Shown: in pieces, positions 18,157 through 25,549 of the stretch
Numbering within the stretch: the stretch's first letter is position 1
Layout: each line of letters begins with the position of its first letter
Assembly (NCBI RefSeq): GCF_000720115.1
Contig: NZ_JOIR01000028.1
Coordinates: 62,001 to 126,000 of the forward strand
Source of the DNA: Streptomyces sp. NRRL F-2580
Lineage (GTDB): Bacteria > Actinomycetota > Actinomycetes > Streptomycetales > Streptomycetaceae
Reading direction: 5' to 3'
DNA: 64,000 bases
Made by a program: the position numbers and the translations under genes
The notes under the pieces: model-generated
The model's input: only the letters and a program-made list of their open reading frames with translations
Told to the model about the DNA's origin: nothing
Database searches by the model: none

Positions 18157-20220
18157 TCACGGGGTGCGGTGGACCCGGGCGAGGACGAGGACGGTGTCGT
18201 CGGTCGGCGGGGCGGACAGCAGGCCGGCCAGGGTGCGGTCCGCCATCTCCTCCAACGAGCCGTGCGCCTTGGCCAGTTCGGTGCGCAGCGCGTCCAGGCC
18301 GGCCTCGATGTCCCGGCCGCGCGCTTCGATGAGGCCGTCGGTGTAGAGGACGAGGACGGCGTCCTTCGGCAGTTCGACCTCCGTCGCCCGGAAGGGGCAG
18401 CCGCCGACGCCGAGCGGGACTCCGAGGACCTCGTCGACGGTCTCCACCGTGCCGTCCGGGTGGAGCACCAGGGGCGGGGGGTGGCCGGCGCTGGCGACGC
18501 GGGCGCGGCCGCTCCGCGGGTCGTAGACGATGTACAGGCACGTCGCGAGCTCGATGCCGGACTCCTGGGCGCATGCGTCGAGTTCGGTGAGCAGGTCGTC
18601 GGGCTCGCTGTCGTGCCGGGACAGGGCCTGGGTGGTGATGCGGAGGCGGCCCATGGCGGCGGCGGCCGTCACCCCGTGCCCCATCACGTCGCCCACCACG
18701 AGCGCGATCCGCCCGTCGGACAGGTTGATCACGTCGTACCAGTCACCGCCGACCTCGGTGATCCGGCTGCCGGGCACGTACCGGTGGGCCACGTCCACGT
18801 ACGGGCTGCTCGCCAGGGCGGTGGGCAGCAGCGCCCGCTGCAGGGTGAGGGCGATGTCCTGGACGCGGGAGTACAGACGGGCGTTGTCGAGGCAGATCGC
18901 GGCGCGCGAGGCGAGCTCGCCCGCGAGGTTGACGTCCTCCTGGGTGAAGGCCGGCCGGCCCGCGGACCGGCCGAACATGGCGATGCCCTGTACGGTGCCC
19001 CGGGCGATGAGCGGGGCGACGAGGACCCCGGCCACCCCGCTCTCGGCGAAGAGGCGCGCGCGTGACTCGATGGTGACGGTCCGGGCCAGGAACTCCTCGT
19101 CGACCACGGCGGAGACGCCGCGTCCGGTGCCCAGCATGTCGTGCATGACGGAGCCGGGCGGGTACCGGACCTTGTCCACCCCGCTGACGAGCTCGATCGC
19201 CGACCCCGGGAGGATCGTCCCGGAGGCGATCCTGCGGGTGTACAGCGGCCGGGCCGGGTCGAAGTCCTCGGACTCGTCCATCCATTCCACGACCTCGACC
19301 ACCGCGCCGTCGCAGAAGTCCGGCATCGAGGCGTCGACCAGCTCCTGGGCCGTCTGGTTCACATCGAGGGTGGTCCCGATGCGCGTGGAGGCCCCGTCCA
19401 GCAGGGCCAGGCGCCGGCGGCTGGCGGTGGCTTCCAGGATGGCCTGTTCCCGGTCCGTGACGTCCACCATCAGTCCGCCCACCCCGGGGCGCGAGCCGAC
19501 CGCCTCGCTCAGGGGGAAGAAGCTCACCGACCGCACCTGGTCGCGGTCCGGATGTCCCTGCGGGCGCATGCCCACCAGCGCCCCGACGACAGGTTCGCCG
19601 CCCTGGGCCACGGCCCGGAGCATGCGCTCGTACTCGCCCCCGTCCGACATGATCATGATCTCGTCCATGCGGCGCCCGAGGTGCGCCTCGATCGGCAGAC
19701 CGTCCATGTCGGCGAGCACCTGGTTGAGGTGGACGTACCGGAGGTCCGGGTCGAGCATGACCAGACCGATCGGGCAGGTCTCGAAGAGGGCGTCGAGGAA
19801 GGCGAGGTTGGTCTTGACGCGGTCGAGCTCGTCGCTGCGGCTCGCCAGGCCCATCACCACCGGGCTGCTGCCGGCTCCGGTGACGGGGAAGACCCGGAAG
19901 CCGCAGTCGAAGGCCGTGCCGTCACGGTGCCGCGCCGCCAGCTGGCCCCGCCAGTACCCCAGGGTCCGGCCGTTCTCCGCCAGCCGGGCACCGGAAACGG
20001 ATTCGCCCCGGATCTCGTCGGCGAAGAGGAGGGCGGCGGGCTTGGACAGGATGGCGGCGGCCTCGTACCCGAAGAGCTCCCCCGCGCCGGGGCCCCAGTA
20101 GCAGACGAGGCCGCGGTCGTCGATGCCGAAGACGGCCACGCGCACGTGTTCCAGCAGCGTCCCCGGCTCGGACCAGAACGGGCCGTGAGCCTCCTCGCCC
20201 CCCGGCCGAGCCGATGGCAC
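18157..20220 (-). CDS. PAS-PAS-GAF-SpoIIE protein phosphatase (soluble)
   Basis: The 687-residue cytoplasmic protein has two PAS domains (about 20-120 and 135-250), a GAF domain (about 265-440) and a SpoIIE PP2C-type domain (about 460-680). The last carries GGDWYDVINL, VVGDVMGHG and LYTDGLIEARG. It resembles the phosphatase encoded at 2282 in the segment TTLDVNQTAQELVDASMPDF but lacks membrane helices and the HATPase. It probably dephosphorylates an anti-sigma antagonist in response to a PAS/GAF ligand or redox cue. GTG at 20220 has GGAAGG nine bases upstream. Transcribed alone, divergent from a VOC gene. Confidence 0.9.
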   Translation of the reverse strand: MPSARPGGEEAHGPFWSEPGTLLEHVRVAVFGIDDRGLVCYWGPGAGELFGYEAAAILSKPAALLFADEIRGESVSGARLAENGRTLGYWRGQLAARHRDGTAFDCGFRVFPVTGAGSSPVVMGLASRSDELDRVKTNLAFLDALFETCPIGLVMLDPDLRYVHLNQVLADMDGLPIEAHLGRRMDEIMIMSDGGEYERMLRAVAQGGEPVVGALVGMRPQGHPDRDQVRSVSFFPLSEAVGSRPGVGGLMVDVTDREQAILEATASRRRLALLDGASTRIGTTLDVNQTAQELVDASMPDFCDGAVVEVVEWMDESEDFDPARPLYTRRIASGTILPGSAIELVSGVDKVRYPPGSVMHDMLGTGRGVSAVVDEEFLARTVTIESRARLFAESGVAGVLVAPLIARGTVQGIAMFGRSAGRPAFTQEDVNLAGELASRAAICLDNARLYSRVQDIALTLQRALLPTALASSPYVDVAHRYVPGSRITEVGGDWYDVINLSDGRIALVVGDVMGHGVTAAAAMGRLRITTQALSRHDSEPDDLLTELDACAQESGIELATCLYIVYDPRSGRARVASAGHPPPLVLHPDGTVETVDEVLGVPLGVGGCPFRATEVELPKDAVLVLYTDGLIEARGRDIEAGLDALRTELAKAHGSLEEMADRTLAGLLSAPPTDDTVLVLARVHRTP

Positions 20221-20433
20221 GAGACGACCCCTTCCGCCCGCCGATACCTTCCACCCATTATGCGGACGCCGCGGTGATTGCGCGGTGGCGGACCGCAGGG
20301 GCCACCCAGTCGGCAATGGGATCGGTTTTCACGAACGGGGTGGAGCGAGGGCCGGGGAGTCGGGCCGTGCCATGGGCGGGGGCTTCCCCTAATCTGGCAA
20401 AAAACTGCCGCACCTTAGCGAAGGGGAAATCCC

Positions 20434-20853
20434 ATGCCTTCTCGCCTCAATCCCTACATCAGCTTCAACGGCAACGCCCGGCAGGCGATGGATTTCTACA
20501 AGGGCGTCTTCGGCGGCACCCTGACGGTGAACACGTACGGTGACTTCGGCAGCGGGAAGGAGGCCGGGGGCTCCGACGACATGATCATGCACAGCATGCT
20601 CGAGACCGAGAACGGCTTCACGCTCATGGGCGCCGACAACCCGCCGGGATCGGAGAACAAGCCCGGGAACAACATCTCGGTGAGCGTGAGCGGCGACGAG
20701 GCCGAGGAACTGCGCGGCTACTGGTCCAAGCTCTCCGCCGACGGCACGGTCACGGTCCCGCTGGAGAAGCAGACGTGGGGCGACGTCTTCGGCATGTGCA
20801 CGGACCGCTTCGGCACCATCTGGATGGTCAACATCGTCCAGCCGCCCGCCTGA
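20434..20853 (+). CDS. PhnB-like VOC-family protein
   Basis: The 139-residue product begins with LNPYISFNGNARQAMDFYKG, the standard start of PhnB/'3-demethylubiquinone methyltransferase-like' VOC proteins. It ends with DRFGTIWMVNI. It is a single glyoxalase-fold subunit that probably dimerises. The substrate is unknown; the PhnB name does not imply phosphonate metabolism. GAAGGGGAAA precedes the ATG. An inverted repeat that may terminate its transcript follows at 21015. Confidence 0.85.
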   Translation: MPSRLNPYISFNGNARQAMDFYKGVFGGTLTVNTYGDFGSGKEAGGSDDMIMHSMLETENGFTLMGADNPPGSENKPGNNISVSVSGDEAEELRGYWSKLSADGTVTVPLEKQTWGDVFGMCTDRFGTIWMVNIVQPPA

Positions 20854-20883
20854 CCCACGCCGCCGGGCCCCGTCGGGACAGCT

Positions 20884-21000
20884 CCTAGTGCTGTGGCCGG
20901 AAAGGTTTGCCGGGGCGCGGCGTCCGGTGCGGTGCATCGCAAGGCGGAGGGCCGAGGCTCGTACTGGACGTACCTGCCCGGTACGCGGCTGCCGCATGAT
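20884..21000. repeat. possible multi-copy Streptomyces intergenic element
   Basis: The segment opens with TAGTGCTGTGGCCGGAAAGG and includes CGAGGCTCGTACTGGACGTAC. I recognise this style of sequence as recurring between genes in Streptomyces chromosomes, but from this window I cannot prove it is repeated. It has no open reading frame of note. Confidence 0.25.
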
Positions 21001-21014
21001 CGATTCCCTGCACC

Positions 21015-21042
21015 GGTGGAGGAGCGCGTGCGCTCCTCCACC
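21015..21042 (+). terminator. hairpin terminator of the PhnB-like gene
   Basis: A perfect 13 bp inverted repeat, GGTGGAGGAGCGC and GCGCTCCTCCACC, is separated by only GT. It lies 160 bp after the VOC stop codon and 33 bp before the next ATG on the same strand. There is no U tract, as is common for actinobacterial terminators. Confidence 0.55.
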
Positions 21043-21075
21043 ACCGCGTTCCTTCGATCACGGGAGCCCCGCCAC

Positions 21076-21528
21076 ATGTCCGACATCAACGTGCGTGCCG
21101 TACGGGCCGAGGACTTCGCCCAGTGGCGCACCCTCTACCGCGGCTACGCCGACTTCTATCGGGTGGAGCAGACCGAGGAGGCCGCGGCCACCGTGTGGTC
21201 CTGGGTGACCGACCCCGGCCACGAGGTCGGCGCCCTGGTCGCCGAGGACTCCTCCGGCCGCCTCCTCGGGCTGGCCCACTACCGCCCGTTCGCCCGGCCG
21301 CTCTCCGCGACGGTCGGCTGCTTCCTCGACGACCTGTTCGTGGCGCCCGAGCACCGCGGCTCGGGCGCCGCCGACCGGCTGCTGGGCGCCCTGCGCGAAC
21401 TCGCGGCCCAGCGCGGCTGGAGCGTCGTCCGCTGGATCACCGCGGACGACAACCACCGCGCGCGGTCGAAGTACGACCAGGTGGCCACCCGCACCATGTG
21501 GGTCACCTACGACATGGCACCGAACTAG
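21076..21528 (+). CDS. GNAT-family N-acetyltransferase
   Basis: The 150-residue protein has the acetyl-CoA loop APEHRGSGAADRLL (Q/R-x-x-G-x-G/A) near residue 95, preceded by the strand VGCFLDDLFV and followed by VVRWITADDNHRARSKYDQV. This is the usual GNAT core with the AxxxYxK-like end. The substrate is unknown. GGAG sits nine bases before the ATG at 21076. Its stop overlaps the helR stop by 4 bp in a convergent layout. Confidence 0.87.
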   Translation: MSDINVRAVRAEDFAQWRTLYRGYADFYRVEQTEEAAATVWSWVTDPGHEVGALVAEDSSGRLLGLAHYRPFARPLSATVGCFLDDLFVAPEHRGSGAADRLLGALRELAAQRGWSVVRWITADDNHRARSKYDQVATRTMWVTYDMAPN

Positions 21529-23696
21529 GAGCTCGTGAGGATCACGAGCTGCTGGGTCGCGCGGGTCATCGCGACGTAGCGGCTGACGGCTCCCTCGACA
21601 CCCTCGCCGAAGGTCTGCGGGTCGATGAGGACGACGAGGTCGAATTCGAGCCCCTTCGTCAGCTCCGGCGTCAGCGACCGGACGCGCGACGTCGGCCGGA
21701 CCGCGCCGTCGCCGACGTCGCCGGTGGCGATGACACAGGCGACCCCCTCGGCGTGCGCGGCGAGCCACGTGTCGAGGATCGAGTCCAGCTCCGCGACGGA
21801 GCCGTGCGCGACGGGGATCCCGCTGCTGCGGATGGAGGTCGGCACGTTGGCGTCCGGGAGCGCGGCGCGGATCGCCGGCTCGGCGTACGCCATGACCTCT
21901 TCCGGCGTCCGGTAGTTGACGCTCAGGGAGGCCACCTCGATCCGGTCGAGCCCGACCCGTTCGAGCCGTTCCCGCCACGACTCCGTGAACCCCTGGCGGG
22001 CCTGGGCGCGGTCGCCGACGATGGTGAAGCTGCGGGACGGGCAGCGCAGCAGCAGCATCTGCCACTCCGCGTCGGTCAGTTCCTGGGCCTCGTCCACGAC
22101 GATGTGGGCGAACGGGCCGGCCAGGAGGTCCGGTTCGGTGCACGGCAGCGCGCTCTCATCGACCAGGGTGTCCTGCAGGTCCGCTCCGTGCAGCATCCCC
22201 ACCGCGCCCTCGCTCTCGTCGAGCACGACGTTCTGCAGCAGGCTGTCGATGGCGTCGGACCGGCGCGCCCGTTCGGCGGCGACGGCCGCGTCGTGCCGCC
22301 GCTTGCGTACGGAGGCCTCCGCGTCGCCGAGCCGCTGGCGGGCCGCGTCCAGGAGCGGCAGGTCGGACACCGTCCAGGCGTGGGTGTCCGTACGCTGCAG
22401 CGCGCGCACCTCGTCGGGGCCGAGCCAGGGAGCGCACTTGCGCAGGTAGGCGGGGACCGACCAGAGGTCCGCGACGAGGTCGGTCGCCTCGATCATCGGC
22501 CACGCCCGGTGGAGGGCCTTGAGCAGCTCCCGGTCCTGGAGCAGCACCCTCCGCAGCAGGTGGGGCGGGGCGTCGCTGTCGTCCTTGTCCATCAGGATCG
22601 TGGCCAGCTCCTCGCGGATCTGGTCGTGCGCCTCGTTGTGCGGGGTGCCGGACTCCACCGCGTCGAACGCCACCGCCCAGTCGTCTGCGCTCAGCCACAG
22701 GTCGGACCAGGGGGTCTCGACCTCCATCCCCTCGGTGGGCGGCTCCTCGTGGATGCGGACGGCCGCCTCGATCGCCTTCACCAGGCCGGCGGACGACTTC
22801 AGCCGGGCCACGTCCGCGTCGGTCTCGACCGCCGCCGCGGCCCCTTCGGCGACGAGGTCGCGCAGGGTGCAGGTCTGCACGCCCTCCTCGCCGAGGCTGG
22901 GCAGGACGTCGGCGACGTAGGCCAGGTAGGGCTCGTGCGGACCGACGAAGAGCACGCCGCCGCGGCGGTGGCCGAGGCGGGGGTCGGAGTAGAGCAGGTG
23001 CGCGGCGCGGTGCAGGGCGACGACGGTCTTGCCGGTGCCCGGACCGCCGTCGACGACGAGGGCGCCGCGGGATCCCGCCCGGATGACGGCGTCCTGGTCG
23101 GCCTGGATGGTGGCGAGCACGTCGCGCATCCGCGGCGAGCGGTTGGTGCCCAGGCTGGCGATGAAGGCGGACTGGTCGTCGAGTGCGGCGTGCCCTTCGA
23201 GCCCGTCGGCGGTGAACACCTCGTCCCAGTAGTCGCTGATCCGACCGCGGGTCCAGCGGTACCGGCGGCGGCTCGCCAGGCCCATCGGATTCGCGTGGGT
23301 CGCCGCGAAGAACGGCTCGGCCGCGGGGGAACGCCAGTCGACCAGCAGCCGGTGGCCGGTACTGTCGGTGAGGCCGAGGCGTCCGATGTACACGGGCTCG
23401 GCGTCGTCGGCACCGACGACGTGCCCCAGGCACAGGTCCAGGCCGAAGCGGCGCAAGGTGCGCAGGCGGCTGGTCAGGCGGTGGATCTCCGCGTCCCGGT
23501 CCATCGCCTCGCGGCCGATGCCGCCGGGTGCCTTGCGCGCGGCCTCCAGGCGGTCGGACAGTTCGGCGATCGACTGGGCGAGGCTCTCCGAGATGGCCGC
23601 GAAGTGCTGCTCGTCGCGGGCGACCAGCGCCGCGTCGGCCTTGTCGGAGAGGCGGTCGGGAAGGTCGAACGCGCTGGTTGTGGTCAGGGAGTTCAC
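21525..23696 (-). CDS. helR: HelR-type RNA polymerase recycling/rifamycin tolerance ATPase (HelD family)
   Basis: The 723-residue protein is a UvrD-like helicase of the HelD/HelR group. It has an N-terminal coiled region (residues 1-90) that in the family inserts into RNA polymerase channels, Walker A GGPGTGKT at 217-224, the Walker B-like motif HIVVDEAQEL, and VNYRTPEEV and YVAMTRATQQLVIL as late helicase motifs. Known family members dissociate stalled RNA polymerase. HelR of Streptomyces displaces rifamycins and raises tolerance. The assignment to HelR rather than another HelD rests on the rifamycin-associated element at 23812, 115 bp upstream. GTG at 23696 has GGAG eight bases upstream. 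Transcribed alone. Confidence 0.85.
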   Translation of the reverse strand: MNSLTTTSAFDLPDRLSDKADAALVARDEQHFAAISESLAQSIAELSDRLEAARKAPGGIGREAMDRDAEIHRLTSRLRTLRRFGLDLCLGHVVGADDAEPVYIGRLGLTDSTGHRLLVDWRSPAAEPFFAATHANPMGLASRRRYRWTRGRISDYWDEVFTADGLEGHAALDDQSAFIASLGTNRSPRMRDVLATIQADQDAVIRAGSRGALVVDGGPGTGKTVVALHRAAHLLYSDPRLGHRRGGVLFVGPHEPYLAYVADVLPSLGEEGVQTCTLRDLVAEGAAAAVETDADVARLKSSAGLVKAIEAAVRIHEEPPTEGMEVETPWSDLWLSADDWAVAFDAVESGTPHNEAHDQIREELATILMDKDDSDAPPHLLRRVLLQDRELLKALHRAWPMIEATDLVADLWSVPAYLRKCAPWLGPDEVRALQRTDTHAWTVSDLPLLDAARQRLGDAEASVRKRRHDAAVAAERARRSDAIDSLLQNVVLDESEGAVGMLHGADLQDTLVDESALPCTEPDLLAGPFAHIVVDEAQELTDAEWQMLLLRCPSRSFTIVGDRAQARQGFTESWRERLERVGLDRIEVASLSVNYRTPEEVMAYAEPAIRAALPDANVPTSIRSSGIPVAHGSVAELDSILDTWLAAHAEGVACVIATGDVGDGAVRPTSRVRSLTPELTKGLEFDLVVLIDPQTFGEGVEGAVSRYVAMTRATQQLVILTSS

Positions 23697-23811
23697 GGCA
23701 TCAGCTCCGATCCGAGGTCGTACGACGGACAACTCGACAACAGCGCACACACGTGGTGGATCTCCCGTTTCTGCAGGTCGGAGCTCGGTCCGCGAAGTTT
23801 GCCTCACGGCC

Positions 23812-23831
23812 GGGGCCTTGCCGCAAGCCCC
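23812..23831 (-). promoter_or_regulatory. rifamycin-associated element (RAE)
   Basis: On the helR strand the sequence is GGGGCTTGCGGCAAGGCCCC. This matches the inverted repeat I recall upstream of rifamycin-inducible genes (rph, arr, helR and others) in actinomycetes. It lies 115 bp before the helR start. The palindrome contains TTGCGG, a -35-like hexamer reading toward helR, with CAAACT 19 bp downstream as a candidate -10. It therefore predicts induction by rifamycins. Confidence 0.85.
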
Positions 23832-23846
23832 CCGGTGCGCTATAAG
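23818..23846 (+). promoter_or_regulatory. plus-strand promoter sharing the RAE
   Basis: TTGCCG at 23818-23823, inside the RAE, is followed after exactly 17 bp by TATAAG at 23841-23846, a good match to sigma-70-class spacing and -10 sequence. It reads away from helR toward the HTH-TOBE gene. The predicted start near 23852 is immediately before the hairpin at 23855. Confidence 0.6.
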
Positions 23847-23854
23847 TTGAGAGT

Positions 23855-23887
23855 GGCAAGGAGTGGTTTCGACCTCCTTGCCTTTTT
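23855..23887 (+). terminator. intrinsic-type hairpin with T tract directly after the RAE promoter
   Basis: GGCAAGGAG (23855-23863) pairs perfectly with CTCCTTGCC (23874-23882) around a 10-base loop, and TTTTTCTTT follows. This is a textbook intrinsic terminator and unusual for this GC content. A transcript from the promoter at 23818 would begin almost at the stem and end after about 35 nt, so it could act as an attenuator or make a tiny RNA. Confidence 0.6.
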
Positions 23888-23946
23888 CTTTGCCCTCTCG
23901 GCCTCCCGCACGGCGGGACCGGCGGGGCACCCCCTATGCCGCGGGC

Positions 23947-24342
23947 GTGCCGTCGTATTCCATGGGGCAGGCCGCCCAGTTGCTGCGCGTGAGCCCCGAG
24001 ACCGTCCGCCGGTGGGCCGAGACGGGACGGCTGCCGGCCGGCCCCGGTCCGGACGGATCGCGGATCGTCGACGGGGTGGTCCTCGCCGCCTTCGCCAAGG
24101 ACCGTGTCGCCGGGCTGCACCCCCTGCCGTCGGGCACGGTCGTCACGTCCGTCCGCAACTCCTTCGCCGGGATCGTCACCGCCGTGCAGCCCGACGACGT
24201 GGGCAGGTGGAGATCCAGTCGGGTCCGCACCGGGGTGGTGTCCGTGGTGACCGGGGAGTCGGTCGAGGAGCTCGGCATCACGGTCGGGGCGACGGTGACG
24301 GCCCGGGTGAAGTCCACCGAGGTCCACATCGACCTGACGTAG
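23947..24342 (+). CDS. helix-turn-helix protein with molybdate-type TOBE (Mop) domain
   Basis: The 131-residue protein has a MerR/excisionase-like HTH at residues 3-45 (GQAAQLLRVSPETVRRWAETG). A TOBE/Mop module follows at about 64-130 (SVRNSFAGIVTAVQPDDV, then VEELGITVGATVTARVKSTEV), the fold that binds molybdate or tungstate oxyanions. Such single-TOBE HTH proteins are thought to sense molybdate. The start at GTG 23947 lacks a clear ribosome site; an in-frame ATG lies five codons on. It is divergent from helR and close to a tandem-TOBE gene at 24606, supporting a molybdate theme. Confidence 0.78.
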   Translation: MPSYSMGQAAQLLRVSPETVRRWAETGRLPAGPGPDGSRIVDGVVLAAFAKDRVAGLHPLPSGTVVTSVRNSFAGIVTAVQPDDVGRWRSSRVRTGVVSVVTGESVEELGITVGATVTARVKSTEVHIDLT

Positions 24343-24399
24343 CAGGGCCCGGCCCGCCGGGCGCCCGGCTGTCCGGCCGTCATGTTCCACAGCGTCGGC

Positions 24400-24612
24400 G
24401 AGCCCTTCGCCGTCTCCCTGGGCCGAGCTCGACGAGGACTTCGACGCCAGCCCGGTGCTGCTCGCCACCCGCCTCGACGGGGAGGACCTCGACGGGGCGG
24501 GGGCGCAGCTGGTGGTCTCCTCGGACCGGTGCGGGGCGCGCTACGTCAGCGCCGTCACGCACGTGTGGTTCGGCGCTCTGGCGGCGCCGGACCTCCGGCC
24601 GGGGATCAGGCG
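24400..24612 (+). pseudogene. possible decayed gene fragment
   Basis: From about 24425 one frame reads AELDEDFDASPVLLATRLDG then EDLDGAGAQLVVSSD and SAVTHVWFGALA, with almost every third base G or C. That is a strong coding signature for about 60 codons. The 24382 ATG (MFHSVGEPFAVSLG) runs into it only if one frameshift is allowed. I do not recognise the family. It could also be a chance GC-rich frame. Confidence 0.35.
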
Positions 24613-25025
24613 GTGGCGAGGGAGATCTCGGTCGACTTGATCAGCACGACGACCTGCGATCCGGCGGACAGTCCGAGCGCGCCGACCGCGTCGGCGGTGA
24701 CGGCCGCGGTCAGGTGGCCGCCGTTCACGTTCACCTTCACGGCGGCCATGGCCGGGCCGGTGGCGATGTCGGAGACCGTGCCGGTCAGCTGGTTGCGGAT
24801 GGAGATGTTCTCGACCGGGCCGGTGGCCAGGGCCACCTCGGTGGCCTTGACGAGCGCCTTGACGCCGGAGCCCGCGGTGAGACCGAGGTCCTTGACGGCG
24901 TCGGCGGTGACGGCCGCGGTGATTTCCTGCCCCCCGTCCAGCCGGACCTTGACCGTCGCCATGGCCTCGCCGACGGTGACGGCGAGGACGGTGCCTGCGA
25001 TCTGGTTGCGGATGCTGAGAGTCAT
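24606..25025 (-). CDS. tandem TOBE-domain molybdate/tungstate-binding protein (Mop/ModG type)
   Basis: The 139-residue protein is two nearly identical TOBE modules of about 68 residues. The first is ISIRN...GTVLAV with ITAAVTADAVKDLGLTAGS. The second is ISIRNQLTGTVSDI with LTAAVTADAVGALGLSAGS. ModG-type di-Mop proteins assemble into trimers storing molybdate or tungstate in the cytoplasm. ATG at 25025 follows GAGGTCG. It is convergent with the HTH-TOBE gene, and no modABC transporter is in the window. Confidence 0.88.
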   Translation of the reverse strand: MTLSIRNQIAGTVLAVTVGEAMATVKVRLDGGQEITAAVTADAVKDLGLTAGSGVKALVKATEVALATGPVENISIRNQLTGTVSDIATGPAMAAVKVNVNGGHLTAAVTADAVGALGLSAGSQVVVLIKSTEISLATA

Positions 25026-25209
25026 GAAGGTTCGACCTCTTACGTGGACGTGTCGTGCGGCCCGGAGGGAACCGCCCGAGACCGACCGTAGGACCCCGTG
25101 ATCCGGCTCGCACGGACCCCCTCGCACCCGCCTGCGGGAACCACCCGCCCGGCTGGCGCCTGCGGGTGCGAGCGCCCTCGGCTCCGCCCGACCGCGCGGG
25201 ACCGCGCGG

Positions 25210-25485
25210 CTACACCTGCTCCTGGTACACCCTGATCCCGGCGGGCTTGAGCATGCGAGCGCCGTCCAGGCTGGCCGCTCGCTCAGCCCTTGGGCCCAAG
25301 CGTCGACATCGTCGCCCGCGCCGTGGAAGAACCACGAGTCGAGGCTTCCAAGGGCTTGCAGGGCGGGTGTGAGTCCGTATCGGAGCTCGCAGTGGACCTG
25401 CACGTAGCGGTCGGCCGAACCGGAGATGGGCGAGCCAGGCGTCTTCCGTGTCCGGATCGGAAAGATCCCGCCACTCGCCCTCCAA
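25210..25485 (-). pseudogene. frameshifted small gene, family not recognised
   Basis: One frame reads EGEWRDLSDPDTEDAWLAHL then RFG. A second frame continues DRYVQVHCELRYGLTPALQA, LGSLDSWFFHGAGDD and VDAWAQGLSERP. The first frame then resumes LDGARMLKPAGIRVYQEQV and a stop at 25210. Joined, the pieces make a plausible protein of about 90 residues with normal amino-acid composition, while each single frame degenerates into Arg/Pro-rich text. At least two indels are implied, so it is a pseudogene or holds sequencing errors. Confidence 0.6.
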
Positions 25486-25549
25486 TGCGCACCCCGAGCA
25501 GCATCACGGCCGCGTCCGTCGACGGTTTCCGCACTTTGCCCTCTTCCTT

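Noticed and set aside
21123..25091. Plus-strand open frame of about 1300 codons across helR
   Set aside because: Its translation is Arg/Gly/Val-rich, antisense to helR, and crosses several real gene boundaries and the RAE.
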